DNA of 39,684 nucleotides from JBBQXY01 sp051004815 (GCA_051004815.1 JBPCJY010000260.1:1-39684); one strand, 5' to 3'. Shown: positions 30,979-39,510, numbered from the stretch's first letter. Notes: generated by a model not told the origin, from the sequence alone. Made by a program: numbers and translations.

Positions 30979-31986
30979 CTAGCTACGGCGTACTGTACGG
31001 TCGTTGTCACCATTTTGGGGGGGCCATGCCGAGGGCTGTTGGCCCCAACCTTGTTGTGGCGGCTGTGGTGATGCATTCCAGCCAGGTGATTGTGGCGGTT
31101 GCAACTGTGGTGGTGGTGTTTGCGACGGCTGATTCCAACCGGGCTGTGAAGCGGGGGGTTGAAACTGCTGCGGTGGCTGGTTCCAGCCCGATTGCTGAGC
31201 AGGCTGTTGGTTCCAGTTCTGTTGCTGGGGGGGTTGAGGCTGCCCCTGCTGCTGATATTGTGGTGGTTGCTGTTGCTGTCCCCAGCCCGGTTGTGGTGGA
31301 GGAGATTGCATAGCTACCGCCTGGCTCGTGGCAAGAGCTTCACGCGCTTTACGGTCATTGCGTATATGCCGCCAGATGTACAGGGCAACCAGTACTACCA
31401 AGACAACGAGGATCACAACGTCAAAGCTATGGAATATTGTGCTCAATTTTGCCAGATTACCACCAATGATGGTGCCAACATACGCGAGCAGAAGACTCCA
31501 CAGGAAAGAGCCAAGTACGGTATAGATGCAGAATTTAACAAAGGGCATCTTTGCGATACCAGCAGGGAGCGAGATGTAGGTACGTACCACCGGTAAAAGG
31601 CGCGAGAAGAAGGCGGTTGCGCTACCCCATTTTTGGAAGAAATGGTCGGCTTTATCAGCATCGTGCTGGGAGATCAACAGGTAGCGACCATACCTCAACA
31701 TCAAAGGACGTCCACCGCCATAGCCAATGCCGTAAGCAGCGATTGAACCGATCAAGCAACCAATGGCACCGGCAAGAGCAATTAATGCAAGGCCTACCAG
31801 GGAATTTGTGCCGGGGAGTAGTTTTCCACTTACGAGCATAACACCGGCAAGCGGCATGACAATTTCACTGGGGAGCGGAATACAACAACTTTCGATGGCC
31901 ATAGCTAGTATGATACCTATCAAGCCAGTCGATACATAGAGATTTGTTATAAGTAAAGTCAATGCATCAGTTAAATGAGCTAACAA
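30979..31986 (-). CDS. DedA-family membrane protein with Gln/Pro/Trp-rich tail
   Basis: The first 210 residues are a complete DedA/SNARE-associated protein: ESCCIPLPSEIVMPLAG, GSIAAYGIGYGGGRPLM, and FFSRLLPVVRTYISLPAGIAKMPFVKF with the conserved Arg, followed by membrane helices. DedA proteins move polyprenyl- or phospholipids across the membrane, which suits a cell with lipid-linked sugar pathways. Residues about 228-335 are an unusual cytoplasmic tail of Gln, Pro, Asn and Trp with repeated PGW, SGW and QGW units. The start is TTG at 31986, supported by AAGGAGG 8 nt upstream; no ATG fits. It follows the membrane-protein gene upstream by 97 bp. Confidence 0.9.
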   Translation of the reverse strand: MLAHLTDALTLLITNLYVSTGLIGIILAMAIESCCIPLPSEIVMPLAGVMLVSGKLLPGTNSLVGLALIALAGAIGCLIGSIAAYGIGYGGGRPLMLRYGRYLLISQHDADKADHFFQKWGSATAFFSRLLPVVRTYISLPAGIAKMPFVKFCIYTVLGSFLWSLLLAYVGTIIGGNLAKLSTIFHSFDVVILVVLVVLVALYIWRHIRNDRKAREALATSQAVAMQSPPPQPGWGQQQQPPQYQQQGQPQPPQQQNWNQQPAQQSGWNQPPQQFQPPASQPGWNQPSQTPPPQLQPPQSPGWNASPQPPQQGWGQQPSAWPPQNGDNDRTVRRS

Positions 31987-32083
31987 AAAGTTTGCCTCCT
32001 TCGCAATCCAACGCTTTTGACCTATCTTAGCATAGTTTACGCGAAGGGGCTAGCTCTTGCAGCTTTTTAGTACTATGCAAACA

Positions 32084-33238
32084 CTATTCTTCGTTCTCAT
32101 AATCCAATGACTGGGAAGAGCGGCGACGCATGCCTGTAGTGTCTATTTGCTGTGCCAATTCCTGGCGGAGCGGGTCATCTTCATACATATAGGGGGCGCG
32201 TCGCACCAAAGGGGTGTTAAGACTACCAGTGATGATATCGGGGTTGCGCCGCTGCGCTTCCACCTGCGGATTACGAGTGGTCTGGCCCGTTTGTGGTGAG
32301 CGACGTATTTGATCTGTTCGTGGATTTTGAGGATACCCTGCATCAATTTTATCTGTCTGAGGTTCTTGCCGACGGAGGTTGATGTTCCCTGTTGTCTGGT
32401 TATTGCTGCTTTCACCTGGACGGGGTAAGGCACGATTACTTCCTGGCGGTAAGGAGGTACCTTCCACTGTGCGTTTTGGGCGATAATGGTTGGGAGTCTG
32501 CTGCGGAGTCTGTAGCTGACGTGAAGTTCGTGGCAATTTGGCAACACTTTGATTAGGCCGCACAGCTGGTACGCGCTTAGAGTGGGTGGGCAAGCCATCA
32601 GTATCGCCATCCTGTTGCTGTGCCGCCTCTAGCCGGGCAGCTCGCAAAGCGGCTGTCTGATGATAACTACGCTGTGTACTTGTTTGATAGCCGGGAAAAC
32701 CTGGATAACGTACTGGTTTAGCAGGCATAGGGCGTCGCATTTGATCTGGATTGCCTCTCCCTTGCTCTACAGCTGCTGGTCTTTGTTGCCGTACAGGTTC
32801 AGATGGATAGTCGTTTGCACGCTGACGATACTGCTGTCTTTCCATTGACAGTTGCGACTGGTGCTGTTGGGCGCCTGGTAGACGTGGCACAGAAGGCGCG
32901 GGAAGACTGCGATTAGGGGTACGTTGCTCTCTTGCTAATCTTTCTACGGGAGGATTCAGTAAGTAAGCATCGGCCTCATATACCTCAGAGGGAGCTTGAA
33001 TATAGTCATAAGCTTCTTCTTGAACAGCAGCTATTTCCTCTTGTTCTTCGGCCTGAAGTTGCTCTTCATGGCGACGTGCGAGATAGGAGAATAAGGTCAG
33101 GGAAATGGGAATGCTGAGAAGCAAAGCCGCCAACCCACCAATCAATCCACCGAGAACCCATGAATTTAACGTGTTACCGTACCAGAGGACAACTGCAGCA
33201 CCAACTATCAACACCAACGCCACAGCGGCAGCTCTCAT
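32084..33238 (-). CDS. Membrane protein with long disordered Arg/Gln/Pro tail, unknown
   Basis: The 384-residue protein starts with two membrane helices (about 2-20 and 26-50), probably forming a hairpin with both ends in the cytoplasm. A Glu-rich helix (55-75) and about 300 residues of low-complexity sequence rich in Arg, Gln, Pro, Asn and Thr follow, with YPGFPGYQ near the middle. I recognise no family. The start at 33238 is preferred because GAAAGGAAAG lies upstream; the longer frame from 33265 lacks a ribosome site. It precedes the DedA gene by 97 bp, which also carries a disordered tail, so the two may act together at the membrane. Confidence 0.65.
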   Translation of the reverse strand: MRAAAVALVLIVGAAVVLWYGNTLNSWVLGGLIGGLAALLLSIPISLTLFSYLARRHEEQLQAEEQEEIAAVQEEAYDYIQAPSEVYEADAYLLNPPVERLAREQRTPNRSLPAPSVPRLPGAQQHQSQLSMERQQYRQRANDYPSEPVRQQRPAAVEQGRGNPDQMRRPMPAKPVRYPGFPGYQTSTQRSYHQTAALRAARLEAAQQQDGDTDGLPTHSKRVPAVRPNQSVAKLPRTSRQLQTPQQTPNHYRPKRTVEGTSLPPGSNRALPRPGESSNNQTTGNINLRRQEPQTDKIDAGYPQNPRTDQIRRSPQTGQTTRNPQVEAQRRNPDIITGSLNTPLVRRAPYMYEDDPLRQELAQQIDTTGMRRRSSQSLDYENEE

Positions 33239-33404
33239 ATGAGTGCTTTCCTTTCTGTGCCCCACAACATCAAGGCATCAAATTTAAACCAGTTTTGAGC
33301 AAACGAACGTTCCTTAGCTTGACTATACCACAATTGAGTAAAGAGTACAAGAGGATAAGAGAAGTAAAAGCAGAAGTACCACGAAATAGCACATGGAGTC
33401 CCAG

Positions 33405-33455
33405 TAATTTGGTTGGGTGGATGCCTGAAAAGAAGACACTCACCCAACCAAATTA
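33405..33455. terminator. Perfect 15-bp hairpin downstream of lexA
   Basis: TAATTTGGTTGGGTG (33405-33419) and its exact complement (33441-33455) flank a 21-base loop. It lies 28 bp past the lexA stop and before the start of the downstream membrane-protein gene on the same strand. There is no T-run, so termination is only likely. The rest of the 245-bp gap shows nothing clear. Confidence 0.5.
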
Positions 33456-33483
33456 GTACTTTATAGTATTAATGAGGCGGATA

Positions 33484-34119
33484 CTATGCGGCATTGCATT
33501 GGCGGAATATCGCGACGACTTTTCCCTGCACATGCCATTCCTCGTCCCACTCACTTTTGGGAATGATGATGGGTTCAAGCTCCGAGTTCGCGGGTTGCAA
33601 GCGAATGCGATTGTGCTCCTTCTCCTGGAAGAAACGTTTGAGTGTCGCGCTACCACTGCTGCCTTGCTGAAAATGGACAGCGACGACAATATCACCGTTA
33701 TTGCAGGTATTTTGTGGTTTGATGACGACATAATCACCATCGCAGATATGATCTTCGATCATTGAGCGGCCTTTAACGATCAAGGCATAGGTGTTGTCGT
33801 GTTCCATCTCACGTCCCACATCAATCATTTGATCGGGGTCGGAGGCAATTTCCAGGGGTTGACCAGCGGCGATAGAGCCCATTACAAGGATGCCTGTGGA
33901 CGGCTTCATGAGCTTGATCCCACGACTCTTTTTCGGCTGACGCGAAATCATCCCTTTTTTCTCCAGCATAGTGAGATGATAGTCCACATGTCCTGTACTG
34001 GCAATCTGCAACTCATGTCCAATCTCACGATTGGTAGGAGGCATGCCCTCCTTCTTCATATAACTGGCTATGAATGCATACATTCTGCGTTGTATGTCGC
34101 TTGCTTGTTCTGATGACAT
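33484..34119 (-). CDS. lexA: LexA repressor
   Basis: LexA represses SOS genes until RecA-stimulated self-cleavage. With the start at 34119 the protein has 211 residues, the normal size. The N-terminal winged helix (QRRMYAFIASYMKKEGMPPTNREIGHELQ) precedes the cleavage site A85-G86 in SIAAGQP. The catalytic S119 lies in GRSMIEDHICDGD and the general-base lysine K161 in ATLKRFF, all in the usual spacing. AAAGGCGG lies about 12 nt upstream of the chosen ATG, rather far; a GTG at 34167 would add 16 residues and cannot be excluded. A strong extended -10 promoter and a possible LexA box lie upstream. Confidence 0.95.
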   Translation of the reverse strand: MSSEQASDIQRRMYAFIASYMKKEGMPPTNREIGHELQIASTGHVDYHLTMLEKKGMISRQPKKSRGIKLMKPSTGILVMGSIAAGQPLEIASDPDQMIDVGREMEHDNTYALIVKGRSMIEDHICDGDYVVIKPQNTCNNGDIVVAVHFQQGSSGSATLKRFFQEKEHNRIRLQPANSELEPIIIPKSEWDEEWHVQGKVVAIFRQCNAA

Positions 34120-34179
34120 AGAGCTTGTATCCGCCTTTCTGAAATAGGCTATTGATTTTTTCCACACTACCCAAAAGTA

Positions 34180-34226
34180 GAACGGTTATTCAACTTAATA
34201 ATAGCATATCAAGTCACACATTTCAA
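34180..34226 (-). promoter_or_regulatory. lexA promoter with candidate LexA operator
   Basis: On the minus strand: TTGAAA (34221-34226), 17-bp spacer ending TGC, TATTAT (34198-34203). On the plus strand, GAACGGTTATTC (34180-34191) is one base off the Bacillus-type GAAC-N4-GTTC box and sits at the expected transcription start, a good place for autorepression. Confidence 0.55.
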
Positions 34227-34288
34227 GCATTTTATTGAACGAATTTTCCGAATATTTTTTCAGGTGGGAATTTCCTCCCTTTAGGGAC

Positions 34289-34317
34289 TTGGAATAATGG
34301 GCGCGTTTTGCTATACT
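34289..34317 (+). promoter_or_regulatory. Candidate promoter for the bifunctional-nuclease-domain gene
   Basis: TTGGAA (34289-34294), 17-bp spacer ending TGC, TATACT (34312-34317). It would give a leader of about 280 nt before the start at 34603. No other gene is seen in the 483-bp gap from lexA. Confidence 0.4.
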
Positions 34318-34602
34318 CGAATGGGAAGCGGAATATGAAGGCACTTTCTGCTATCCATGCGCTAATAACCATGTTGAAAGACCGACTGCTTATTTGCGCC
34401 AGACCTTTGGATAAGTGTACAATGGAGACATTAAATATGTGATTAACTTGACACTGGCCATGCGAAAGCACCAGTTTTTGTTGAGGAGAGTGTGCGAGAA
34501 CGTTCAGGGGTAACACACCATCCTGAAGATATGGATAATTACGTTCACGAAAAGGCGTCAGGAACACGACGGACCCCAGCGATACAAGAGGGAGTTCATT
34601 TT

Positions 34603-35133
34603 ATGGTTGAGATGACAGTTGAAAGCGTGCGAATAAACCTGGCCACGCAGCAGCGAGTGGTCATCTTGAAAGCTACAAAGCAAGAACGCTATCTATTTAT
34701 CTGGATAGCGCACGCGGAGGCCTATGCAATTGCTGTTGAACTTCAAGGTACGACCTCGCCGCGCCCATTAACACATGACTTGCTGAAAAATGTGATAGGG
34801 GATTTGGGTGCAAAAATTGTAAGTATTGTCATTTCTGACCTGATTGAAGACATCTTCTATGCACGACTCGTGTTAGATGTCGCAGGTCGGCACGTTGAAG
34901 TTGACTCCCGGCCTAGCGATGCTATCGCGCTGGCAGTTCGTGCAAAGACACCTATTTTCGTTGAAGACAGTGTTCTTGAGCGAGCAGGCGTTGCCTTGGA
35001 AAATAATGATGAGCAATCGCTCTCAAAGGCCGAACAGCGCAAAGATAGAAAAGAGTCAGACCAAGACAATCTGGATGCATACCGCGACTTTATCAATAGC
35101 CTGGATGTGTTGGACGAGTTTGGGAAAGAGTAA
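34603..35133 (+). CDS. Bifunctional nuclease (BFN/DUF151) domain protein
   Basis: The 176-residue protein has the BFN/DUF151 fold: MTVESVRINLATQQRVVILK, LFIWIAHAEAYAIAVEL, PLTHDLLKNVIGDLGAKI and the signature SRPSDAIALAVRAKTPIFV. Plant and bacterial members have nuclease activity or regulate defence responses; the bacterial role is poorly known. The last 45 residues are charged linker. The start at 34603 is chosen for GAGGGAG 9 nt upstream and because the domain begins immediately; the frame stays open back to 34492 but that part has no recognisable sequence. The next gene follows after 4 bp, so the two are co-transcribed. Confidence 0.88.
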   Translation: MVEMTVESVRINLATQQRVVILKATKQERYLFIWIAHAEAYAIAVELQGTTSPRPLTHDLLKNVIGDLGAKIVSIVISDLIEDIFYARLVLDVAGRHVEVDSRPSDAIALAVRAKTPIFVEDSVLERAGVALENNDEQSLSKAEQRKDRKESDQDNLDAYRDFINSLDVLDEFGKE

Positions 35134-35137
35134 GTAG

Positions 35138-35527
35138 ATGGATGGGCAGGAGCGTATTATACGAAGACTGTTTATGGAGCAGCACTGTCTGCACTGTGGT
35201 CGCCCCTACGAGCCAGATAATGTCATGGTGCTGGCTCGTCGCAGCGAAGTATGGATGGTGATGATTAGTTGCTTAGACTGCACGCAGAAAGACACCTACG
35301 TTGTTAAGTTTCCGCCACAATTACAGGGACGTCAACGCGTAACGAGTTACCGTCTTTCTAAACCGCCTACAACACCTATGCCAGAGGAACCGAGGCAAGT
35401 TTTCCCTGACTTGCCGGAAACACCGTTACCTTGCACGCCTGTTACGACTGACGACGTATTGGATATGCATCTCTTTCTCAAAGTTTTTAATGGTGACTTC
35501 CAACGCCTTTTCGCGGAAACTGAGTAG
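35138..35527 (+). CDS. Small zinc-ribbon-like protein, hypothetical
   Basis: The 129-residue protein has two CxxC pairs, CLHC (about 17-20) and CLDC (about 45-48), separated by a beta-like segment. This is the layout of a treble-clef or zinc-ribbon domain. The rest is Pro-rich linker and a short C-terminal helix (DVLDMHLFLKVFNGDFQRLF). I do not recognise a named family. It starts 4 bp after the BFN-domain gene and is probably translated with it. An internal ATG at 35174 is an alternative start that still keeps the zinc site. Confidence 0.6.
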   Translation: MDGQERIIRRLFMEQHCLHCGRPYEPDNVMVLARRSEVWMVMISCLDCTQKDTYVVKFPPQLQGRQRVTSYRLSKPPTTPMPEEPRQVFPDLPETPLPCTPVTTDDVLDMHLFLKVFNGDFQRLFAETE

Positions 35528-35534
35528 ATTACCA

Positions 35535-36179
35535 CTAGCGAAGTATTGCTTTCAGCAAGCGTACGATGAGACGTGACAGCAAGCCATAGACGAGGATCGC
35601 TATCAAGGTATAAATTTCCAAGGTATTAGGAATGGGGAAGTTTATATTTGCTAAAAGCAGACGAAAAGGCAGCACAAATATGCCACTGATGGCATAAATG
35701 ATACCGGTCCATGGCACGTTGCCTGAAAGATTCAATAACCTCAACACAAAGCGTACGAGCAATAACAGTTGCACCAGGACAAAGAACAGGCCCACCAACG
35801 CTGGAAACGCACTTGGTCTATGCTGTGTTTGCGAGGCAGGTTTATTGGCATCTGCTGGTTGGACGGGGTAAGCGGGAACGGCTCCGCCAGCGGGTCGTTT
35901 TCCCTTTTTCGCGTTTTTAAGTGCTGGTGGCAACACAGGGTAGACAGGTGCAGCTGGTACAACGAAAGGGGCAGGGGCAACATTTTGCTGCATATCCTGG
36001 TATGGGAAAGGGCGTTCGTGCGGTATGGGCATTGGAATTCCCTGGCCATCAACGGTTGGTGCGTCATTGGGTACGGTGAAGGCAGAGGGCGATGGGTAAA
36101 TTGGCATCATTGGTTCGGTTGGTGCGTTGTGTTCGTCCATATTGCCGTACGAATTATCTTGCGGTTGCTGCCATTTCAT
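35535..36179 (-). CDS. YggT-family membrane protein with proline-rich N-terminal tail
   Basis: The last 90 residues are a YggT domain: VQLLLLVRFVLRLLNLS, WTGIIYAISGIFVLPFRLLL and IYTLIAILVYGLLSRLIVRLL, two to three helices. YggT proteins are linked to envelope organisation and osmotic stress, with no known reaction. The first about 120 residues are a soluble Pro/Ala/Tyr-rich tail (PYQDM, PAAPVYPVLPP, AYPVQPAD), absent from normal YggT proteins of about 90-100 residues. The start is uncertain: ATG at 36179 is preferred, TTG at 36203 is possible, and neither has a strong ribosome site. It converges with the zinc-ribbon gene (7 bp). Confidence 0.8.
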   Translation of the reverse strand: MKWQQPQDNSYGNMDEHNAPTEPMMPIYPSPSAFTVPNDAPTVDGQGIPMPIPHERPFPYQDMQQNVAPAPFVVPAAPVYPVLPPALKNAKKGKRPAGGAVPAYPVQPADANKPASQTQHRPSAFPALVGLFFVLVQLLLLVRFVLRLLNLSGNVPWTGIIYAISGIFVLPFRLLLANINFPIPNTLEIYTLIAILVYGLLSRLIVRLLKAILR

Positions 36180-36284
36180 CTTTTTAACTGCTTTCTGTGT
36201 CAAAAACAGTACATGTCCAATTTATACCAAGACTTTTCTCTCTACAGTTTACTCTATTTAAGACAGAGAAGAAAGTGGCCAAAT

Positions 36285-37619
36285 CTATGCTTCATGCGGG
36301 TAGCGCGATAATAGGTCTTCGTAGGTTTCGCGCCGCTCCATGAGCTGTACATGGTTCTCGTCCACCAGTACTACGGCTGGACGCGGCACAAGGTTGTAAT
36401 TGCTTGACAACGGTAAGCAGTAGGCTCCAGCAGTGGGTAAAGCCAACAGGTCTCCCTCGTGCATAGAAGGTACCATGACATGTTCGATGAGTATATCTCC
36501 CGACTCGCAATACCTGCCCGCAATACACACATCTTCTACCAGCGAAGCGTGGGCTTGCTCCACCGAGAATGCGGTATAGAGGGCACCGTAGAGGGCAGGC
36601 CGAATATTGTCTGCCATACCACCATCTACGAATAGATAGGTAACACCGCCCGGCGTAGGTTTGCGTACTCCCACGCGATAGATCGCCATGCCAGCGCGAG
36701 CAATGATGGAGCGTCCCGGCTCGATAATCAACCTTGGAGCGGGCAGGTTGCTGCCAATAGCCAGTAAGCCGCGCTCCATGCTTATTTGTAATGCCTGGGC
36801 CAACACCTCAACACCTTGAGTAGCTCCGTACTCAGGTGTATCAATCGCCCAGCCGCCACCGGGGCTGATCTCTTCTGGCCACCATTGTGTTTCAGCATAG
36901 ACTTCGCCCGCGAGCATGAGTAACCGCTCTAGACTCTCCTGGTAAGGGCGTACCTCGCGCAACATTGTGCCGCTATGAGCATGCAGACCCAACAAGTGCA
37001 ATTTCCCTTCACCGATAATACGCAACGCGGCAGCTTTCGCCTCCCCATTGCCCAAGGGAAAGCCAAATTTCGACGCCGCGTGGCCAGTTTGTAGATAGCG
37101 ATGGGTATCTGTATGCACGTCTGGTGCCACACGTATTAACACGCCCGGTTGCTGTCCCCGTTGGCTAGCCATGCGAGTCAGACTCTCCAACTCGCTCCAA
37201 TTATCCAGTACGATGCGTCCTACACCCATGTCCAATGCCATACGCAGCTCATCGACAGATTTGTTGTTGCCATGAAACGAAACGTGTTGTAGCGGAAAAT
37301 CTGCCCGCCTGGCAACCTGCAACTCACCTCCTGAGACGATATCCAATCCTATCCCTTGCTCGGCCAGTAACCGTGCGATCGGTGGTGCAAGATACGCTTT
37401 GGAAGCATAGAGTATCTGTGTTTCAGAAGCTGTATAGTATCGCTGAAACGCTTGCTGATAGCTCTTACAAGCGTTAATAATCGTCAAGCGATCAAAAATA
37501 TAGAGAGGTGTTCTATATTGTTTTGCCAACACGGGTATAGAGTGATTGGCTATATGAAGAACATCGTTGGGAAAAGTTGCGCTATCAGGCAATAGGCGCG
37601 TTAAGGATGATGAAAGCAT
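36285..37619 (-). CDS. lysA: Diaminopimelate decarboxylase
   Basis: LysA decarboxylates meso-diaminopimelate to lysine, the last step of lysine synthesis. The 444-residue protein has the fold type III barrel with the PLP lysine K74 in LYASKAY, and HGNNKS, SKFGFPL, LHAHSGTML, SPGGGWAID and EPGRSIIARAG for phosphate and substrate contacts. In the C-terminal domain, GRYCESGDIL supplies the active-site Cys and Glu-Ser-Gly from the partner subunit. The C-terminus is complete. AGAGGA lies 7 nt before the ATG and a TATAAT -10 lies about 45 bp upstream. It is divergent from gltX; no other lysine gene is nearby. Confidence 0.95.
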   Translation of the reverse strand: MLSSSLTRLLPDSATFPNDVLHIANHSIPVLAKQYRTPLYIFDRLTIINACKSYQQAFQRYYTASETQILYASKAYLAPPIARLLAEQGIGLDIVSGGELQVARRADFPLQHVSFHGNNKSVDELRMALDMGVGRIVLDNWSELESLTRMASQRGQQPGVLIRVAPDVHTDTHRYLQTGHAASKFGFPLGNGEAKAAALRIIGEGKLHLLGLHAHSGTMLREVRPYQESLERLLMLAGEVYAETQWWPEEISPGGGWAIDTPEYGATQGVEVLAQALQISMERGLLAIGSNLPAPRLIIEPGRSIIARAGMAIYRVGVRKPTPGGVTYLFVDGGMADNIRPALYGALYTAFSVEQAHASLVEDVCIAGRYCESGDILIEHVMVPSMHEGDLLALPTAGAYCLPLSSNYNLVPRPAVVLVDENHVQLMERRETYEDLLSRYPHEA

Positions 37620-37663
37620 GGAGTATCCTCTTGTTTTCTTTTGGTTCGATGATTACTGGTTGC

Positions 37664-37669
37664 ATTATA
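37664..37669 (-). promoter_or_regulatory. -10 box of the lysA promoter
   Basis: TATAAT on the minus strand, 45 bp before the lysA ATG. There is no good -35 at 17 bp. Confidence 0.4.
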
Positions 37670-37740
37670 TCCGTTTTTATGGATGGGGGTAACAGGATAG
37701 CAGGGTATATGAATGAATTGCGTTAAGAGACGGGCCGATC

Positions 37741-37839
37741 AATCGGCGGTGGCGGCGATCAATCGCGCCCTACACTGCTGTCCATGGTCATTCGTTCATG
37801 AGCAAAATCGGCGGTGGCGGCGATAAATCGCGCCCTACA
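37741..37839. repeat. Two direct copies of a 34-bp GC-rich repeat
   Basis: 37741-37774 and 37806-37839 are identical except for one base (GATCAATCG against GATAAATCG). Each starts AATCGGCGGTGGCGGCGAT and ends CGCGCCCTACA. A related inverted piece, GCCGATCAATCGGC, overlaps the start of the first copy. They lie in the 320-bp divergent gap between lysA and gltX, away from both promoters. I infer a dispersed repeat family. Confidence 0.75.
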
Positions 37840-37891
37840 AACGATTCGTACACCCATGGCAGTATCGTTGGTACACATCGTTGGCGTGCTA

Positions 37892-37900
37892 TGTTAGAAT
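37892..37900 (+). promoter_or_regulatory. Extended -10 promoter candidate for gltX
   Basis: TG-T-TAGAAT, about 45 bp before the ATG at 37943 and 80 bp before the preferred start at 37982. There is no clear -35 at 17 bp. Confidence 0.35.
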
Positions 37901-37981
37901 AAGGCCATACATTTCATGTTGACGAAGAGAAGGGTTGTTTTTATGACACAGCTTGAGCAGCATCCAAAGGAGGAGCAGGCA

Positions 37982-39478
37982 ATGCCGTGGGGTAAGACAG
38001 TGCGCCTGCGCTATGCTCCCAGTCCTACCGGCTTTCAGCATATTGGCGGCTTTCGTACCGCCCTGTTTAGCTGGCTCTATGCACGCCACTGCGGAGGACA
38101 GTTTATCCTGCGCATTGAAGATACTGACGTTGCACGAACCGTGGAAGGCGCGGTTGATAACCTCATCAAGGGTCTCCATTGGCTGGGGATGGATATTGAC
38201 GAGGGGCCGTTGTATGGTGGTCCCTTTGGCCCCTACTATCAGACTGAGCGCAAAGCTCTTTATCAGCAGTATGCCCATCAACTGATCGCCTCCGGTCACG
38301 CTTATCGTTGCTATTGCACACCTGAGCGATTGGACAAGATGCGCAAAGAGCAGGAGGCGCGGAAGCTGCCTCCGCGCTATGATCGCCATTGTCGCTATCT
38401 GACCGACGAGGAGCGAGCCGCCAACGAGGCTGCTGGACAGACATGGATAGTACGTTTTGCGATGCCTGTGGAGGGCGAAACTGTTGTGCGTGATGGTCTG
38501 CGTGGTACAGTGACCTTTAAGAATAGCGATATTGATGATACCGTCTTGCTCAAGACGGACGGCTTGCCTACCTATCATCTCGCGCATATCGTGGATGACC
38601 ATATGATGGAAATCACGCATGTCTTGCGCGGTGAAGAGTGGATTTCCAGCGCACCCCGCCATGTACAAATTTACAAGGCCCTGGGCTGGGAGGAGCCGCT
38701 CATTTACCATGTCCCAAACATTCTGGGCAAGGATAAGAAGAAGCTCAGCAAACGGCGTGGTGCGCCTGCATGGGGTGATTTCCAGCAGCAAGGATATCTG
38801 CCGGAGGCGGTGTTTAACTTCCTGGCACTGCTTGGTTGGTCTTATGACGATAAGACCGAGATATTCACACAGGAGGAGCTTATCAAGAGCTTCACGTTAG
38901 AGCGCGTGGGGCTTTCTGGTGGCATCTATGACCCTGATAAACTACTGTGGATGAACGGCTATTACATTCGCCAGTTGCCGTTAGAGGAGTTGGTCAGTCG
39001 AACGCTCCCCTTTATGGAGCGACCAGAGGCCGCAGGTGGTCTGCCGGACAGCATACAGCGTCCATTAGAGCGGGAGTACACCACGAGGGTGTTACGCCTG
39101 GAGCACGAGCGGTTAAAGACGCTGGGCGAGGCCGCGCATGTTGTGGCGTTTTTCTATAGCGATGAACTCGGCTATGAGACGCCTATGCTCATGCAAAAGG
39201 GCATGGATGCGCCGCGCACGCACGCTGCTTTGGTACAGGCTCGTGACCTGCTCAATAGCCTGTCATCCTGGGAGCATAGCATCGTGGAACCAGCCATGCG
39301 CGAACTGGCCGCTACCCTTGGCCTCAAACCAGGGCAACTGTTTGGCACTATTCGTGTTGCCGTCAGTGGACGTGCTGCCACGCCACCGTTGTTTGAAATG
39401 ATGGAAGTGCTCGGTCGCGAGCGCAGCATGGCCCGTATTGAGCAAGCAATAGCCCGTTTAGCATTGGTAGCATCTTAA
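37982..39478 (+). CDS. gltX: Glutamyl-tRNA synthetase
   Basis: GltX charges tRNA-Glu (and in many bacteria without GlnRS also tRNA-Gln). From 37982 the protein has 498 residues, a normal length. The class I signatures are present: RYAPSPTGFQHIGGFRTALF (HIGH region) and KKLSKRRG (KMSKS region, near residue 253). LRIEDTD, the Cys-containing YRCYC and LRGEEWISSAPRHVQIY are also typical, and the C-terminal anticodon-binding domain runs to the stop. The start at 37982 has a strong AAAGGAGG upstream and matches the usual N-terminus. ATG at 37943 with AGAAGGG is nearly as good and would add 13 residues. An IS605-type end begins within about 90 bp of the stop. Confidence 0.95.
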   Translation: MPWGKTVRLRYAPSPTGFQHIGGFRTALFSWLYARHCGGQFILRIEDTDVARTVEGAVDNLIKGLHWLGMDIDEGPLYGGPFGPYYQTERKALYQQYAHQLIASGHAYRCYCTPERLDKMRKEQEARKLPPRYDRHCRYLTDEERAANEAAGQTWIVRFAMPVEGETVVRDGLRGTVTFKNSDIDDTVLLKTDGLPTYHLAHIVDDHMMEITHVLRGEEWISSAPRHVQIYKALGWEEPLIYHVPNILGKDKKKLSKRRGAPAWGDFQQQGYLPEAVFNFLALLGWSYDDKTEIFTQEELIKSFTLERVGLSGGIYDPDKLLWMNGYYIRQLPLEELVSRTLPFMERPEAAGGLPDSIQRPLEREYTTRVLRLEHERLKTLGEAAHVVAFFYSDELGYETPMLMQKGMDAPRTHAALVQARDLLNSLSSWEHSIVEPAMRELAATLGLKPGQLFGTIRVAVSGRAATPPLFEMMEVLGRERSMARIEQAIARLALVAS

Positions 39479-39510
39479 TCTCAAGTCGTCGAGGGCGACT
39501 CACCCATTAC

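Noticed and set aside
30915..31313. Plus-strand ORF of 132 codons rich in Val/Ala
   Set aside because: It is the antisense of the Gln/Pro-rich DedA tail and starts inside the hairpin block; its composition follows from the repeat codons opposite.
37741..37839. CRISPR array
   Set aside because: There are only two repeats and no cas genes, and the repeat looks like a dispersed element.
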